DNA of 64,000 bases from an uncultured beta proteobacterium (GTDB lineage Bacteria; Pseudomonadota; Gammaproteobacteria; Burkholderiales; SG8-41): NCBI GenBank assembly GCA_902825845.1, contig CADECM010000008.1, positions 1-64,000 of the forward strand, read 5' to 3'. Positions 1-8,965 of this stretch are shown here, one piece after another. A program made the translations under genes and the position numbers. The first letter of the stretch is position 1, and every line of letters begins with the position of its first letter. Under the pieces are notes generated by a model. The model was not told where the DNA came from. It worked only from the letters and a program-made list of their open reading frames with translations, and did no database searches.

Positions 1-851
1 GCCGTGGATCCCTTGGAGTCGCCCGCAATCAGAATGTGACTCGCCTGCCGCATCTGCGGCACCTGCGCCTTCTTGGCCTGATCATCGAACGCCTTTTTGA
101 CCTCTTCCGGATCAATATTGATGGCGGACAACAGGGAATCGATCGCCAGGGCGACGTATTCCACACGCACCTGCTCCGGCGTGCGGAATTCGTCCTGATG
201 GCCGTCGTAATACTTCTTCGCGGCCCCGGCTTCCACGGTGGTTTTGGCTTCGAAAGCTTGCGGCACCAGCGTGAACACGCTTGCCTCGCGCTGCGTTTCC
301 ATCAGACGCGACAGGCGCTGCACCACGGTACGCGGCAGGAAATTGGACTCGCTGTAGGCATCATTCACCTGCTGCAGCACCATGTCGCGCCGCAACCCCA
401 TCTCAAAATCGACCGCCGACTTATTGCGCGACCGCAGAAACTCGTCATAGCGCTCGTTAGAAAATTTGCCATTCTCCTGGAAGGTCGGCGCCTGCCCCAA
501 CAGGGTTTGCAGTTGCTGATCGGTGGCCACCAGGCCCGAACGCGACGCCTGTTGCAGCAACAATTTCTGACTGACCAGCGATTCCGCGACGGCAAGGCGC
601 AGTTCCGGATTATCGAGCATCTTCGCGTCAAACTTGCCGCCACTCATCTGCTGCATCATTTCCTGCCGTTCGCGCAGCGACTCATTGAACTCCTGCTGGC
701 CAATCGACTGGCCATTGACGGTTGCGACCGGCGCAATCGCATCCGAATCGCGCAGATAGGAATCCACGCCAAAAAAGGCGAACGGCGGGATGATGAGCAG
801 CGCCAATATGAGCTGCAACGCCCGCTTGTGCCGGTAGACAAAATCAAACAT
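1..851 (-). CDS. ppiD: PpiD-type periplasmic folding chaperone (N-terminal part)
   Basis: Membrane-anchored periplasmic chaperone of the SurA/PpiD family that assists envelope protein folding near the Sec exit. The gene runs off the left edge, so only about 283 residues are visible. The start is the ATG at 849-851, giving MFDFVYRHKRA. A hydrophobic anchor follows at about residues 11-30 and then a long helical SurA_N-like region. The last visible residues include RQASHILIAGD, the usual opening of a parvulin rotamase domain. A rho-independent terminator lies just upstream and belongs to the preceding qse operon, so ppiD probably has its own promoter. Identity is firm; catalytic residues of the rotamase domain are outside the window. 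Confidence 0.93.
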   Translation of the reverse strand, partial: MFDFVYRHKRALQLILALLIIPPFAFFGVDSYLRDSDAIAPVATVNGQSIGQQEFNESLRERQEMMQQMSGGKFDAKMLDNPELRLAVAESLVSQKLLLQQASRSGLVATDQQLQTLLGQAPTFQENGKFSNERYDEFLRSRNKSAVDFEMGLRRDMVLQQVNDAYSESNFLPRTVVQRLSRLMETQREASVFTLVPQAFEAKTTVEAGAAKKYYDGHQDEFRTPEQVRVEYVALAIDSLLSAINIDPEEVKKAFDDQAKKAQVPQMRQASHILIAGDSKGST

Positions 852-881
852 GGTTCAGCAATCCTTGACAAATACCCGGAT

Positions 882-909
882 AAAAAAGGGCGAACCGAGG
901 TTCGCCCTT
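882..909 (-). terminator. Rho-independent terminator after the qseEGF operon
   Basis: A perfect 11-bp stem (886-896 with 899-909, AAGGGCGAACC arm) is followed, reading the minus strand, by a run of T residues (A-run at 882-887 on the plus strand). It lies between the stop of the response-regulator gene at 1127 and the ppiD start at 851, so it separates the two transcription units. Confidence 0.8.
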
Positions 910-1126
910 AACCACATGGTGCGCGACGGGCCCGCTGTCATGGCGTGGAAACCGCGCGCGCCCGCCCTAAATGGCAACCGCGTGCGATTGTAACAAAAAC
1001 AGCTGCCGGGAACGCCACGGGAACATTGGCGCCGCCGTTGGCGCATGCGGCAGCCGGTGCCGGGTGCCGCGGCCGGAATTGACGTCACTGGACGTTCCAC
1101 GCGGTCAGGCGGAGCGGCATTCCGCG

Positions 1127-2506
1127 CTATTCCCGCGCCGGCTTGAACATGCTGGACTCGAGCTGATGGCGTTGCAGCAGTTTGTAGAACTCGGTCCTGT
1201 TGCGCCGCGCCAGGCGCGAGGCCTGCGCCACATTGCCCTCGGTCACCCGCAGCACGCGCGCGAGATAGTCCCGCTCGAATGCCCGGCGCGCCTCCTCGAA
1301 CGAGGTGTATTCACCCTGATGATGACTGATGGCGTCGCGCACCAGCGATGCGGGAATCACCGGCAGGGTCGCCAATGCCACCGCCTGCTCGACCACGTTG
1401 CGCAGCTGCCGCACATTCCCCGGCCACGTGGCAACGATCAGCATCTCGATCGCTTCCGGCGCGAAGCCGCTCAATGCCTTGCCGTACCGTGCCGCGAGCT
1501 CGTTCAGGAAATGGGTCGCCAGCAGCGGTATGTCGTCACGCCGCTCGGCAAGCGGCGGCAGGCACAAGTTGACGACGTTCAAGCGGTAATACAGGTCCTC
1601 GCGAAAATTGCCCGCGGCCATTTCCGCCTCAATGTCGCGATGCGACGCGGACACGATGCGCACATCGATCTTGTGATGCGCTGCCGATCCGACCGGGCGC
1701 ACTTCGCGCTCCTGCAGCACGCGCAACAATTTCACCTGCAGAGCAACCGGCATGTCGCCGATTTCATCGAGCAACAGCGTGCCATGATTCGCAGCCAGAA
1801 ACAGGCCCCCGTGATCGCGGACGGCGCCGGTAAACGCGCCCTTGACGTAGCCAAACAGCTCGGCCTCCAGCAGCGCTTCCGGAATGGCACCGCAGTTGAC
1901 CGCAATAAAGGGCTGGCCATGCCGCGCACTGGCGCGGTGAATCGCGCGCGCCAGCAATTCCTTGCCGGTGCCCGATTCGCCGCGCACAAACACGCTGGCG
2001 TCATTGTTCGCGACCAGCTGCGCCTTCGCCAGCACGGTCTCCATGGCCTGGTTGCGCGTGATGATGTCGCTGCGCCAGTGCGGGTTGTCCGCAGCGCACA
2101 TCCGCGACGCGTGGCCGGTGACGCGCAAGGCGCGTTCGATTTCCACCAGCAGTGTTTTGGCCTCGAATGGCTTGGTCAGATAGCCGAACACGCCCCGTTT
2201 CACGGCGTCGACCGCATCCGGTATGGTGCCATGCGCGGTCAGCACGATCACCGGCAGCGAGGGATTGATGGTGCCGATCGCCGCGAACAGTGACATGCCG
2301 TCCATGCCATCCATCCTGAGATCGGTAACCACCAGTTGCGGGCGTGTTACCGCCAGTTGCGCCAGCGCGCGCTCGGCGCTTGCGGCCGTGACCACGTCAT
2401 AGCCGGCCGCCGTCAAGCGGATTTGCATCAGGCGCAGCAGGTCCGGATCGTCGTCGACGGCCAGGATGCAGGGGCGCGCGGCGCCGGTGAGATCGCCATC
2501 GGTCAT
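1127..2506 (-). CDS. qseF: QseF/GlrR sigma-54 response regulator
   Basis: NtrC-family activator of sigma-54 promoters, 459 residues. The receiver domain spans about residues 12-125, with the acidic pocket DDD at 18-20 and the phospho-acceptor Asp62 in VVTDLRMDG. The AAA+ domain shows Walker A GESGTGKE and the sigma-54 contact loop GAFTGA. A Fis-type helix-turn-helix is at the C terminus (NVAQASRLARRNRTEF). It is the last gene of a three-gene operon with the sensor kinase and a lipoprotein, and its ATG overlaps the lipoprotein stop (ATGA). This order matches qseE-qseG-qseF (glrK-yfhG-glrR) of enterobacteria, where the regulator controls envelope-stress sRNA genes. The targets in this organism are unknown. 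Confidence 0.9.
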   Translation of the reverse strand: MTDGDLTGAARPCILAVDDDPDLLRLMQIRLTAAGYDVVTAASAERALAQLAVTRPQLVVTDLRMDGMDGMSLFAAIGTINPSLPVIVLTAHGTIPDAVDAVKRGVFGYLTKPFEAKTLLVEIERALRVTGHASRMCAADNPHWRSDIITRNQAMETVLAKAQLVANNDASVFVRGESGTGKELLARAIHRASARHGQPFIAVNCGAIPEALLEAELFGYVKGAFTGAVRDHGGLFLAANHGTLLLDEIGDMPVALQVKLLRVLQEREVRPVGSAAHHKIDVRIVSASHRDIEAEMAAGNFREDLYYRLNVVNLCLPPLAERRDDIPLLATHFLNELAARYGKALSGFAPEAIEMLIVATWPGNVRQLRNVVEQAVALATLPVIPASLVRDAISHHQGEYTSFEEARRAFERDYLARVLRVTEGNVAQASRLARRNRTEFYKLLQRHQLESSMFKPARE

Positions 2507-3084
2507 TTGCGCGGCGCGTTACTTTGATCGCGCTCGATGAGCCGGCGTTCCAGCGACCTCAACGCATCGAGCTTTTGCTGCGCAGCGGCGAGGTTGACGC
2601 CGAGGCGCCGCCGCTCCTGAATGAACGTGGTCAGCAATACGCCGAGGGCGCGCAGGCCGTTGCGGTTGTTGCGCACCACGGGCTGCAGCAACTCCAGCGC
2701 GCGCGTATCGTCATTGAACGGCGCGGCGGGCAGCGACAAGGTCATCGCGTAGCCGATGCGATTGAATTCCGACGCCGTGCGCGCATACGCCTGACGCGCC
2801 GATTCGTGCTCCCGCGCGAGCTCCGCGCCTTGCAGGCGTTTGAGTCGTTCGAAATAGGCCAACAGGCGTTCGGCCTCATCGGGCCGCGGGCGCGCATCCC
2901 TGATGACGTCATGCTCTTCTTCGGCTGCCATGGCGGGCGCAGCCGGCATGGCAGGCACGGCGGGCGTGGCAAGTATGGGCGGCGCGGTTACCGGCGCCTT
3001 TGGCGTCGACCCGCGCACGCAACCGGCCAGCGCCAACGCGAGTACCAGCGCGCCCAGCGCCGCAACCGCAAGCCGCACGTTCAT
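2503..3084 (-). CDS. qseG: QseG/YfhG-like lipoprotein
   Basis: Predicted 193-residue lipoprotein. The start at 3084 is chosen because its ATG overlaps the upstream kinase stop (ATGA) and gives a clean signal peptide ending in the lipobox LALAGC, with Cys22 as the lipidated residue. The longer upstream reading frame is arginine-rich and is antisense-like filler inside the kinase gene. After a Pro/Ala-rich linker the chain is alpha-helical and charged (DEAERLLAYFERLKRL, LRSLERRLIERD), as in QseG, an outer-membrane lipoprotein that activates the QseE sensor. Assignment rests mainly on position between kinase and regulator plus lipobox and helical character; sequence similarity was not testable here. 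Confidence 0.8.
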   Translation of the reverse strand: MNVRLAVAALGALVLALALAGCVRGSTPKAPVTAPPILATPAVPAMPAAPAMAAEEEHDVIRDARPRPDEAERLLAYFERLKRLQGAELAREHESARQAYARTASEFNRIGYAMTLSLPAAPFNDDTRALELLQPVVRNNRNGLRALGVLLTTFIQERRRLGVNLAAAQQKLDALRSLERRLIERDQSNAPRK

Positions 3085-4544
3085 GCCGGCACCGGCCCGT
3101 TGGCAAACAAGGGCAGGCGCACGCGCAGCCGCGTGCCCGGGGCACGGCCGGCGCCCACTTCGGGCGCGACGATTTCGACGCTGCCGCCGTGTGCGCGCGC
3201 GTGATCCCTGACGATGGAAAGGCCGATGCCGGTGCCTTTCACCGGTCCGCCCGCCGCGGCGTGCCCCTGATAAAACAAATCGAAAACCTGTTCGCATTCT
3301 TCCGCCGCGATGCCCGGGCCGTGGTCGCTCACCGTGAGATCGAGTTCATCGCCCCGCCGCACGGCATGGATTTCGATCGTGCCGCCGGGCGGCGAAAACT
3401 TGATCGCATTCGACAGCAGGTTGTCGAGCATGCCGCGCAATTTCTGGAAGTCGCCCATCACGCTGATCGCGCCGGCCTTCACCTCCAGCCTGAGATTTCT
3501 CGCATGCAGCGCCAGCTTCTGATCATCGGTGACCCGCCTTATCAATTGCGCCACATCGACCCGCGTCAGCGCCAGTGTCGTGACCTGCGCGCAACTTGCG
3601 CTGTAGGCAAGCAGATCTTCAATCAGCTTTTGCAGCTTCAGGCTCTGGTGATGCAGTATGTCCGCCACTTCGCGCTGGGCCGGCGACAGTTTTCCGACCA
3701 CCTCGTCAGACAGGAGTTCCGCGCCCTCGCGCACCGCGGTCAGCGGTGTCTTGAGTTCGTGCGATACCTGGCGCAGAAAGCGGTTCTTCTGCTCGTCGAC
3801 CTCCAGCAACCTGCGGCGCATCCAATCGAGGCGCTCGCCCAGATAATGCAGGTCAACCGGACCGGCAACCGCAACCGGTTTATCCAGCCGCCCGCGGCCC
3901 AGATCGCGAATTGCTGCATCAATCTGGCGAATCGGGCGCATGATCAGGATCGCGAAACCCACGGCGAGAAATACCACGATCGGCAGCAACGCAAGCATTT
4001 GCCAGACGGTGACGCGCTGCGCCTTTTCCGCGGTGGCGCGCATGGCGCTGACTTCGCGGTCAATCATGTCATTGCTGTGCCGGATGATGGCGCGGCTGCG
4101 CTCCGCGAGTTCGCCAAAGCGCTGCACCGCCTGATGCAGATCGGTGAATTTGCTGGCACTGCTGGCCAGTACGTCGTGTATGGCGCGCTCGCCGGCAATG
4201 ATTTCCGCCAGCGCGGCACGCTGCTCGCCATCAAACGGCAGCGCCACGAAGGCGTCAGTCACTTGCAGAAACTGCCGGCGATTAATGGTGTAGGCGTCGA
4301 GCAGTGAACGGTCTCCCAGGATCAACATCTGGCGCGCATTGCGTTCCAGCGCATTGAGCCGTTCGGCCAGACTGTGGCTGCTGCGCGTGGCCTGGACGGC
4401 CTGATATACCGCCTGCTGGCTGCGGTTGACGAGACGATCAATGGAAAAGGCATTGTTGATCAACGCGGCGGTGAGCGGCACCACCACCAGGGTAAATCCC
4501 AGCATCAACAACCCCGAAAAGGAACGCGGATAGAAATTAGGCAT
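3081..4544 (-). CDS. qseE: QseE/GlrK membrane sensor histidine kinase
   Basis: Inner-membrane sensor kinase, about 487 residues, cognate partner of the response regulator two genes downstream. Visible parts in order: first membrane segment at about residues 9-29 (LLMLGFTLVVVPLTAAL), a helical periplasmic sensor region, second membrane segment (LALLPIVVFLAVGFAIL), HAMP linker, H-box SHELKTPLTAV with the phospho-accepting His, N-box LLSNAIKFSPP, and the ATP-lid DHGPGIA and GTGIGLSI boxes. An upstream ATG at 4628 would add 28 residues starting MRCPNC. I prefer 4544 because the protein then begins just before the first membrane segment, but neither start has a strong Shine-Dalgarno. The stop overlaps the lipoprotein ATG. 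Confidence 0.88.
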   Translation of the reverse strand: MPNFYPRSFSGLLMLGFTLVVVPLTAALINNAFSIDRLVNRSQQAVYQAVQATRSSHSLAERLNALERNARQMLILGDRSLLDAYTINRRQFLQVTDAFVALPFDGEQRAALAEIIAGERAIHDVLASSASKFTDLHQAVQRFGELAERSRAIIRHSNDMIDREVSAMRATAEKAQRVTVWQMLALLPIVVFLAVGFAILIMRPIRQIDAAIRDLGRGRLDKPVAVAGPVDLHYLGERLDWMRRRLLEVDEQKNRFLRQVSHELKTPLTAVREGAELLSDEVVGKLSPAQREVADILHHQSLKLQKLIEDLLAYSASCAQVTTLALTRVDVAQLIRRVTDDQKLALHARNLRLEVKAGAISVMGDFQKLRGMLDNLLSNAIKFSPPGGTIEIHAVRRGDELDLTVSDHGPGIAAEECEQVFDLFYQGHAAAGGPVKGTGIGLSIVRDHARAHGGSVEIVAPEVGAGRAPGTRLRVRLPLFANGPVPA

Positions 4545-4722
4545 GAGTCGCTTCAGCGTGACACTGGCCCGCCGCCGCTGACGCAACGGCCGCCACGGCG
4601 CAAACCCGGCGCAGTTTGGACAACGCATGTCGCGATTAGCTCAAAGTAGCGCAAATTAATTTATTTTCCTTTGCTTTCAGCCTGTTAAGTTTGCCGCGCG
4701 TCACTGCGGCCATCGCAAGTAC

Positions 4723-4754
4723 AAAAAAAACGCAACCTCGGTTGAGGTTGCGTT
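4723..4754 (-). terminator. Rho-independent terminator of the small exported-protein gene
   Basis: A 9-bp perfect stem CGCAACCTC/GAGGTTGCG (4731-4739 with 4744-4752) with a GGTT loop. On the minus strand it is followed by eight T residues (A-run 4723-4730). It lies 73 bases beyond the stop of the 68-residue gene. Confidence 0.88.
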
Positions 4755-4826
4755 TACCGTGCCCCGCGCCAATATCAGGCGGTCACATCATTTCTGCGAC
4801 CGCCCGCATGCGCCGGGTAAACCCGA

Positions 4827-5033
4827 TTACTTCTTGTCCTTGTCTTTCTTGTCCTTGTCCATGCAGCGCGGATCCTTCGGATTGTTCTTGCAGAACTCCG
4901 GCGTGGGATCGGCCTGCGCGACGGTACCCGCCGCGCCGTACGGCGCGGATACGCTGCCGGCGCCGGCAATAGCCACGCCGGCAAACAATGCCAGTACTGC
5001 ACCCGTCACAAGTTTTTTCAGTCGTTCTGTCAT
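4827..5033 (-). CDS. Small exported protein with lysine/aspartate-rich tail
   Basis: A 68-residue protein of unknown function. It has an excellent ribosome site (AAGGAG, 8 bases before ATG) and its own terminator, so it is a real, probably monocistronic gene. The N terminus is a Sec signal peptide (MTERLKKLVTGAVLALFAGVAIAGA). The mature part holds two cysteines (EFCKNNPKDPRCMD) that could form a disulphide. It ends in a highly charged K/D repeat (KDKKDKDKK). Such a tail could bind anionic surfaces or metal. An AT-rich repeat element lies upstream at 5118-5133 and could include promoter sequence. Confidence 0.75.
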   Translation of the reverse strand: MTERLKKLVTGAVLALFAGVAIAGAGSVSAPYGAAGTVAQADPTPEFCKNNPKDPRCMDKDKKDKDKK

Positions 5034-5117
5034 GGTAGAGACTCCTTGGTTGTTGAACAGAGCCGGTTTGGCCCCGCCAACTCAGGAGCGAGATTCGTGC
5101 CATAACAAAAAAATGTT

Positions 5118-5133
5118 TAAAATCATATACTTA
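5118..5133 (+). repeat. AT-rich 16-bp motif, copy 1
   Basis: TAAAATCATATACTTA, matching the window-wide motif TAAAAWCAnnnnSTTA. It lies between the small exported-protein gene and the 3' end of the PrpD gene at 5293. On the minus strand it contains TATGAT, so a promoter role for the 68-residue gene is possible for this copy. Confidence 0.6.
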
Positions 5134-5292
5134 TAAAAATAGCATCCGAACAGGCCGCGTACGGCTGTTGCCGGATGACGACAGACTTTCGGCCGTACGG
5201 CATAAGCATCTGATTTCGGGACGGTATTCTCGTCGTCGACAGGCGACAGTCATATCACCTGCGCCGCCCCGACAGCACACTCTGCTACGCCA

Positions 5293-6690
5293 TCACGCGG
5301 CGGCGCGAGCAGCCGTGGTTTTGCGGACCGAGGTGGCCAGCAGCTTCGTTGCCTGGCGCACATCGGCCAGCGTTTCGAACGATTGCAGCGTCGCGTACAC
5401 GCGGCTTATCGCGACCGGCTCCAGCGCTTTGGCGGCACAGTCCCTGAACTTTGACTCCAGCCGGTCCGGCGGCGTCAGATTTTTCGGCCCGCGCAACGGC
5501 TGCTCGACGCGCTCGCTATGACGCTGACCGTCGGTGGTGGTCACGATCATTTCGCATTCGAAATGTTCATCCATGCCTTTGGGTTGATGCGTGTGCGGCC
5601 GCGCCGCGATGCGCTGCAGCAAGTCGTGCACTTGCGGATCGCGGTACGCCTCGCCTTCAAAATGCGCAAACCCGACGTCGCCGTGCAACAGCGCCCGTGC
5701 CACGCAATACTGCACGCTGAACTTGGCATCGAGCGTGCTGCGCGGGTGCGGCCGGTTGGTATGCACCAGCGCGCGCTCATGGGTCACCGATTCGATGCGC
5801 GCCACATTCTCCGGCGTCAGTTGATACCGCTGGCGCAGCGAGATCATGGCATCGATCGCCGAGTGCGTGCTGGCGCAGCAGGGATATTGTTTAAGACCCA
5901 CGCCGGGTTCGAGCACCTGCAACGGGTGCGCCCAGTGTTCCAGCACGCGTGCGGCGTCATAGTTGCCCGCACCGTTGAACACTTCGAAGAAACCCTGCGG
6001 GTGCTCGAACGCTTCCGCGCTGGCGCTAAAGCCTTCTTTTGCCAGCAGCGCGGCGTAGAGACCATTGCGCGAACATTGTCCCGCATGCAGCGGTTTGACC
6101 ATGGTGCCGAAATTGGCCTTGACGCCCGCGGCCAGCGACACCGCGATACCCAGGGCAGTCGCCGTCTGCGCGTCGGTAAGGGCGAGCAGACGCGCACTCG
6201 CGGCAGTGGCGCCGAAGATGCCGAGTGTCGCGGTGGGATGCCAGCCTTTTTCGTAATGGTGCATGTGTACCGCATTGCCAAGTCGCGCCTGCGTTTCGAA
6301 TCCGACGATATACGCCAGCAGCACATCGCGTCCGCTCGCGCCCAGTTCCTCGCCCAGCGCCAGTATGGCCGGAAACAACGCGGCGGAAGGATGTCCCGCC
6401 ATCGCGTTGTTGCAGTCGTCGTAATCCAGCGCGTGCGCGGCAGTGCCGTTGATGGTTGCGGCTTCCAGCGGCAGGGCGTGTTGCGCCGTGCCCCAGATCA
6501 AACTCGGACCGCCGTCGCGCGCGCCGGCCAGTACCTTGCGCGCGATACGCGCGGTGTCTTCATCGATGCCCGCCAGCGCGCAGCCCAGGGTATCGACCAG
6601 AGAAATCTTCGCCCAGCGTATCGCTTCGGCGGGCAGGTCGTGATACTGCATGGCGTTGATGTGTTGGGCCAGTTGTGTGCTGATCGTCAT
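5293..6690 (-). CDS. MmgE/PrpD family protein (paralogue 1)
   Basis: 465-residue protein of the MmgE/PrpD family, whose characterised members are 2-methylcitrate dehydratase, cis-aconitate decarboxylase and iminodisuccinate epimerase. The active-site signatures are the complete type: HALDYDD at 86-92 with GHP at 99-101, WHPT at 150-153, and TMVKPLHAG at 196-204. A C-terminal YPCC motif precedes the small domain. The start ATG at 6690 follows GGAGA. It is the last gene behind two beta-propeller genes on the same strand, but 223 bases with an inverted repeat separate them, so it may be transcribed alone. The true substrate is unknown; no prpB or prpC is nearby, which argues against methylcitrate metabolism. 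Confidence 0.88.
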   Translation of the reverse strand: MTISTQLAQHINAMQYHDLPAEAIRWAKISLVDTLGCALAGIDEDTARIARKVLAGARDGGPSLIWGTAQHALPLEAATINGTAAHALDYDDCNNAMAGHPSAALFPAILALGEELGASGRDVLLAYIVGFETQARLGNAVHMHHYEKGWHPTATLGIFGATAASARLLALTDAQTATALGIAVSLAAGVKANFGTMVKPLHAGQCSRNGLYAALLAKEGFSASAEAFEHPQGFFEVFNGAGNYDAARVLEHWAHPLQVLEPGVGLKQYPCCASTHSAIDAMISLRQRYQLTPENVARIESVTHERALVHTNRPHPRSTLDAKFSVQYCVARALLHGDVGFAHFEGEAYRDPQVHDLLQRIAARPHTHQPKGMDEHFECEMIVTTTDGQRHSERVEQPLRGPKNLTPPDRLESKFRDCAAKALEPVAISRVYATLQSFETLADVRQATKLLATSVRKTTAARAAA

Positions 6691-6754
6691 CGGTGTGTCT
6701 CCGTCAAAATTCGTGTCTGGTTAATTCCGGGCCTCGTCAAAAGCTTTTTTTGCC

Positions 6755-6842
6755 GCAGATGAACACGGATAAACGCGGATAAACGCGGATTAACACGGAT
6801 TAACCCCGGAAAAATCCGCGTTCGTCTGTGCTTATCCGTGGC
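6755..6842. repeat. Imperfect inverted repeat built of ATCCGCG/ATCCGTG units
   Basis: The left arm has tandem units CACGGATAA, ACGCGGATAA, ACGCGGATTA and ACACGGATTA. The right arm carries the complements AATCCGCG and TTATCCGTG. This kind of palindromic interspersed sequence is widespread in proteobacterial intergenic regions. It could fold into a long hairpin and sits 65 or more bases upstream of the PrpD start at 6690. Confidence 0.7.
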
Positions 6843-6894
6843 TAAGGATTTTTGGTTACTGCATTCATCTACGTCAAATTTTAAAAAACTTCAA

Positions 6895-6910
6895 TAAAAT
6901 CATATACTTA
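6895..6910 (+). repeat. AT-rich 16-bp motif, copy 2
   Basis: TAAAATCATATACTTA, identical to copy 1. It ends 3 bases before the stop codon position of the minus-strand beta-propeller gene, so it is its 3' flank. Confidence 0.6.
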
Positions 6911-6913
6911 TGA

Positions 6914-8014
6914 TTAACGCCCTGCCGTGCGTATTGCCGCACCGCCACCGGCGAGCGGTATGCGGCTGGTCTCGCGCAGCGTGCCGCCGTCGAACGCGAA
7001 CACCTGTATGTCGCGCTCGATCATGTTCTGCACCAGCAGCATTCGGCCATCGGCGGAAAACGCAACGCCCTGCGACCAGCCGCCGATCGGCGCCTCCGCC
7101 ACCCGCGTCAGCTGCGTGCCCTTCAACTCGAACAGCACCAGTTTGCCGCGCGGGTTGTGAAACGGCGACGTTGTCGGACGGTTCGATCCTTCCTGCGCCA
7201 CTACCGCGCACCAGCGGCCATCGGCCGAGAGCTTGACGCCTTCGGGCGTGGTGCCGGCACTGACGGTGTTGACGGTGCGCGGCGGATTCAGCCGCAGGTC
7301 GACGACGCTCACGGTGTCGACATCGCCCTGCCCGCGCCCCATGCATGCCACCACTGCCAGCGCACCATCGGGCGTGATGTCGGCGCCATACGGCCTGAAC
7401 CCCGCATAGAAAGTGCGGTCGGTGACGTCCACCGTGGTGCCCTCGATGCGCAACAGCGTCAGCCCATGATCGCCATCGCGCGTCACCAGCGCGCGCTTGC
7501 CATCCGGTGTGATCACCACATGGCTGGGGCTGGATGTCGCATCACCGATGGACAGCTTGCCTGCGGGCGTCAGCGTCTTGCCGGCGAGGGTGAACACCGA
7601 AATCGTGCCCTCGCCGCGATTGCACACCAGCGCCAGCGTAGCCGCCGGGTTGATCGAAATGCCCGACGCGCCCATGCCGGCTTCCAGCGTCTGGATCACG
7701 CGCGGCGGATTGGCGGTGAGGTCGATCACGCTCAGCACATTGTGGGGAATGATCTTGTTCGCATCCGCCGGATCGACACGGGTTGCCGCGCTGACCAGCG
7801 CCAGCGATTCGTCCGGCGTGACCGCAACGGCATATGGCGGTCCCGCCACGCTGGTGGGCACCTCCACCTGCGCAATGATCGTCGGCGGCGTGCGCGTCAG
7901 GTCGATGACACTGACACTGTCCGGCGCCGGATTGCTGACCGCGCGCGTGGCGCCGTTGACCATTTGCACCTTGGCGTCGTTGGCCGACACCGCCAATCTG
8001 TAGCTTGTGCTCAT
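6914..8014 (-). CDS. YVTN-type beta-propeller protein
   Basis: 366-residue protein made of about seven beta-propeller blades. Repeated segments of the form SVIDLTxxPPxxxxxxxxG recur (SVIDLTRTPPTIIAQ, SVIDLTANPPRVIQT, SVVDLRLNPPRTVNT), alternating with VTPDGxxALV strands, as in YVTN/lactonase-like propellers. There is no signal peptide, so it is probably cytoplasmic. Start ATG at 8014 follows AAGGA. It lies 30 bases behind the NHL propeller gene and is surely co-transcribed with it. The role is unknown; candidates are lactone hydrolysis or a scaffold for the neighbouring dehydratase-like enzyme. No catalytic metal site could be assigned by eye. Confidence 0.8.
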   Translation of the reverse strand: MSTSYRLAVSANDAKVQMVNGATRAVSNPAPDSVSVIDLTRTPPTIIAQVEVPTSVAGPPYAVAVTPDESLALVSAATRVDPADANKIIPHNVLSVIDLTANPPRVIQTLEAGMGASGISINPAATLALVCNRGEGTISVFTLAGKTLTPAGKLSIGDATSSPSHVVITPDGKRALVTRDGDHGLTLLRIEGTTVDVTDRTFYAGFRPYGADITPDGALAVVACMGRGQGDVDTVSVVDLRLNPPRTVNTVSAGTTPEGVKLSADGRWCAVVAQEGSNRPTTSPFHNPRGKLVLFELKGTQLTRVAEAPIGGWSQGVAFSADGRMLLVQNMIERDIQVFAFDGGTLRETSRIPLAGGGAAIRTAGR

Positions 8015-8044
8015 TGCCGCGTTCCTTGTGACGACTTGATCGTT

Positions 8045-8965
8045 CTATCCCAATCGCACGTGCTTGATAATGCTGCGGCGCCGGCCCCACGATCCTGCAC
8101 GCACCACATACAGATCGCCATGCGAATCCCCCCACACGCCGTGGCAGGAGCGGAACGCGGGATCGCCCCAGTGCGCGAGGCGCTCGCCGTCCAGCGTCAG
8201 CACGCTCAGCATGCCGCTGTTGTGTTCGACGATGTAGACGATATCGTTGTCATCGACGTAGATCACCGCCGGGCCGATCAGTTTGGTGGGCCATATGCTT
8301 AACAGCTTGCCGTTCTGGTCGAATACCTGCACGCGGTCGTTTTCGCGGTCGGCGATCAGCAGGCGCCCTTTGCGGTCAATCCACACCGCGTGCGGCAGCA
8401 TGAACTGGCCAGGCCCGGTGCCCGGCTCGCCCCATGAAAAAAGATACTTGCCGTCGGGTGCGAATTTATGCACGCGCGCGTTGCCATAACCGTCGGTGAC
8501 GAACATGTCACCGGACGGCGCCACATCGATGTCGGTGGGCAGATTGAACGGCCCCCCGCCGTGCGTCACGCGCAAATACGCGTCCGAGCGGAAATCGTCG
8601 GGTGCCACGCCGGTGTCGGAGCGTGCGCCCTTGGTGCCGATCGTGCGCAGCAGCTGACCCGAGGTGGTGAACAGCATCATCTGCGCATGATCGCGGTCCA
8701 CGATCCACAGATTATTGTCCTTGTCCGCGCGTATGGTGTGCGGGAACGCAAACAGGCCGGCACCCCACGACGACAAAAAATTACCGTCGCGGTCGAACAC
8801 GATTACCGGATGTTCCTTGCCGCGATTGAAGCAGTAGACGCGATCCTGCGCGTCCACCGTCACTGACGCCGCCAGCATCTCGTAGCCCTCTGGCGGATGC
8901 GCCCAGTCTTCGTGTATTTCAAACGTGTGCCGGCCGGTGCCTACGACGGGATGTGCGGCTGCCAT
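8045..8965 (-). CDS. NHL-repeat six-bladed beta-propeller protein
   Basis: 306-residue protein with NHL repeats: LPTDIDVAPSGDMFVTDGYGN and LPHAVWIDRKGRLLIADREN are the clearest blades, each followed by a RVxxFDxxGKxLxxW strand. The fold matches the peptidyl-alpha-hydroxyglycine amidating lyase-like group of bacterial propellers, often annotated as peptidase or hydrolase. No signal peptide is present. Start ATG at 8965 has a near-perfect AAAGGAGG site. It heads a minus-strand unit with the YVTN protein and is divergent from the PrpD gene at 9170 across a 204-base promoter region. Function is not known. Confidence 0.82.
   Translation of the reverse strand: MAAAHPVVGTGRHTFEIHEDWAHPPEGYEMLAASVTVDAQDRVYCFNRGKEHPVIVFDRDGNFLSSWGAGLFAFPHTIRADKDNNLWIVDRDHAQMMLFTTSGQLLRTIGTKGARSDTGVAPDDFRSDAYLRVTHGGGPFNLPTDIDVAPSGDMFVTDGYGNARVHKFAPDGKYLFSWGEPGTGPGQFMLPHAVWIDRKGRLLIADRENDRVQVFDQNGKLLSIWPTKLIGPAVIYVDDNDIVYIVEHNSGMLSVLTLDGERLAHWGDPAFRSCHGVWGDSHGDLYVVRAGSWGRRRSIIKHVRLG

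Noticed and set aside
971..4307. Long plus-strand open frames opposite the qse operon (971-2293 and 3000-4307)
   Set aside because: They are antisense to well-recognised QseF and QseE domains, are rich in Arg/His/Gln and show no family motif or ribosome site.
5293..6690. A methylcitrate (prp) operon
   Set aside because: No prpB, prpC or acnD-like gene occurs near any of the five MmgE/PrpD genes.
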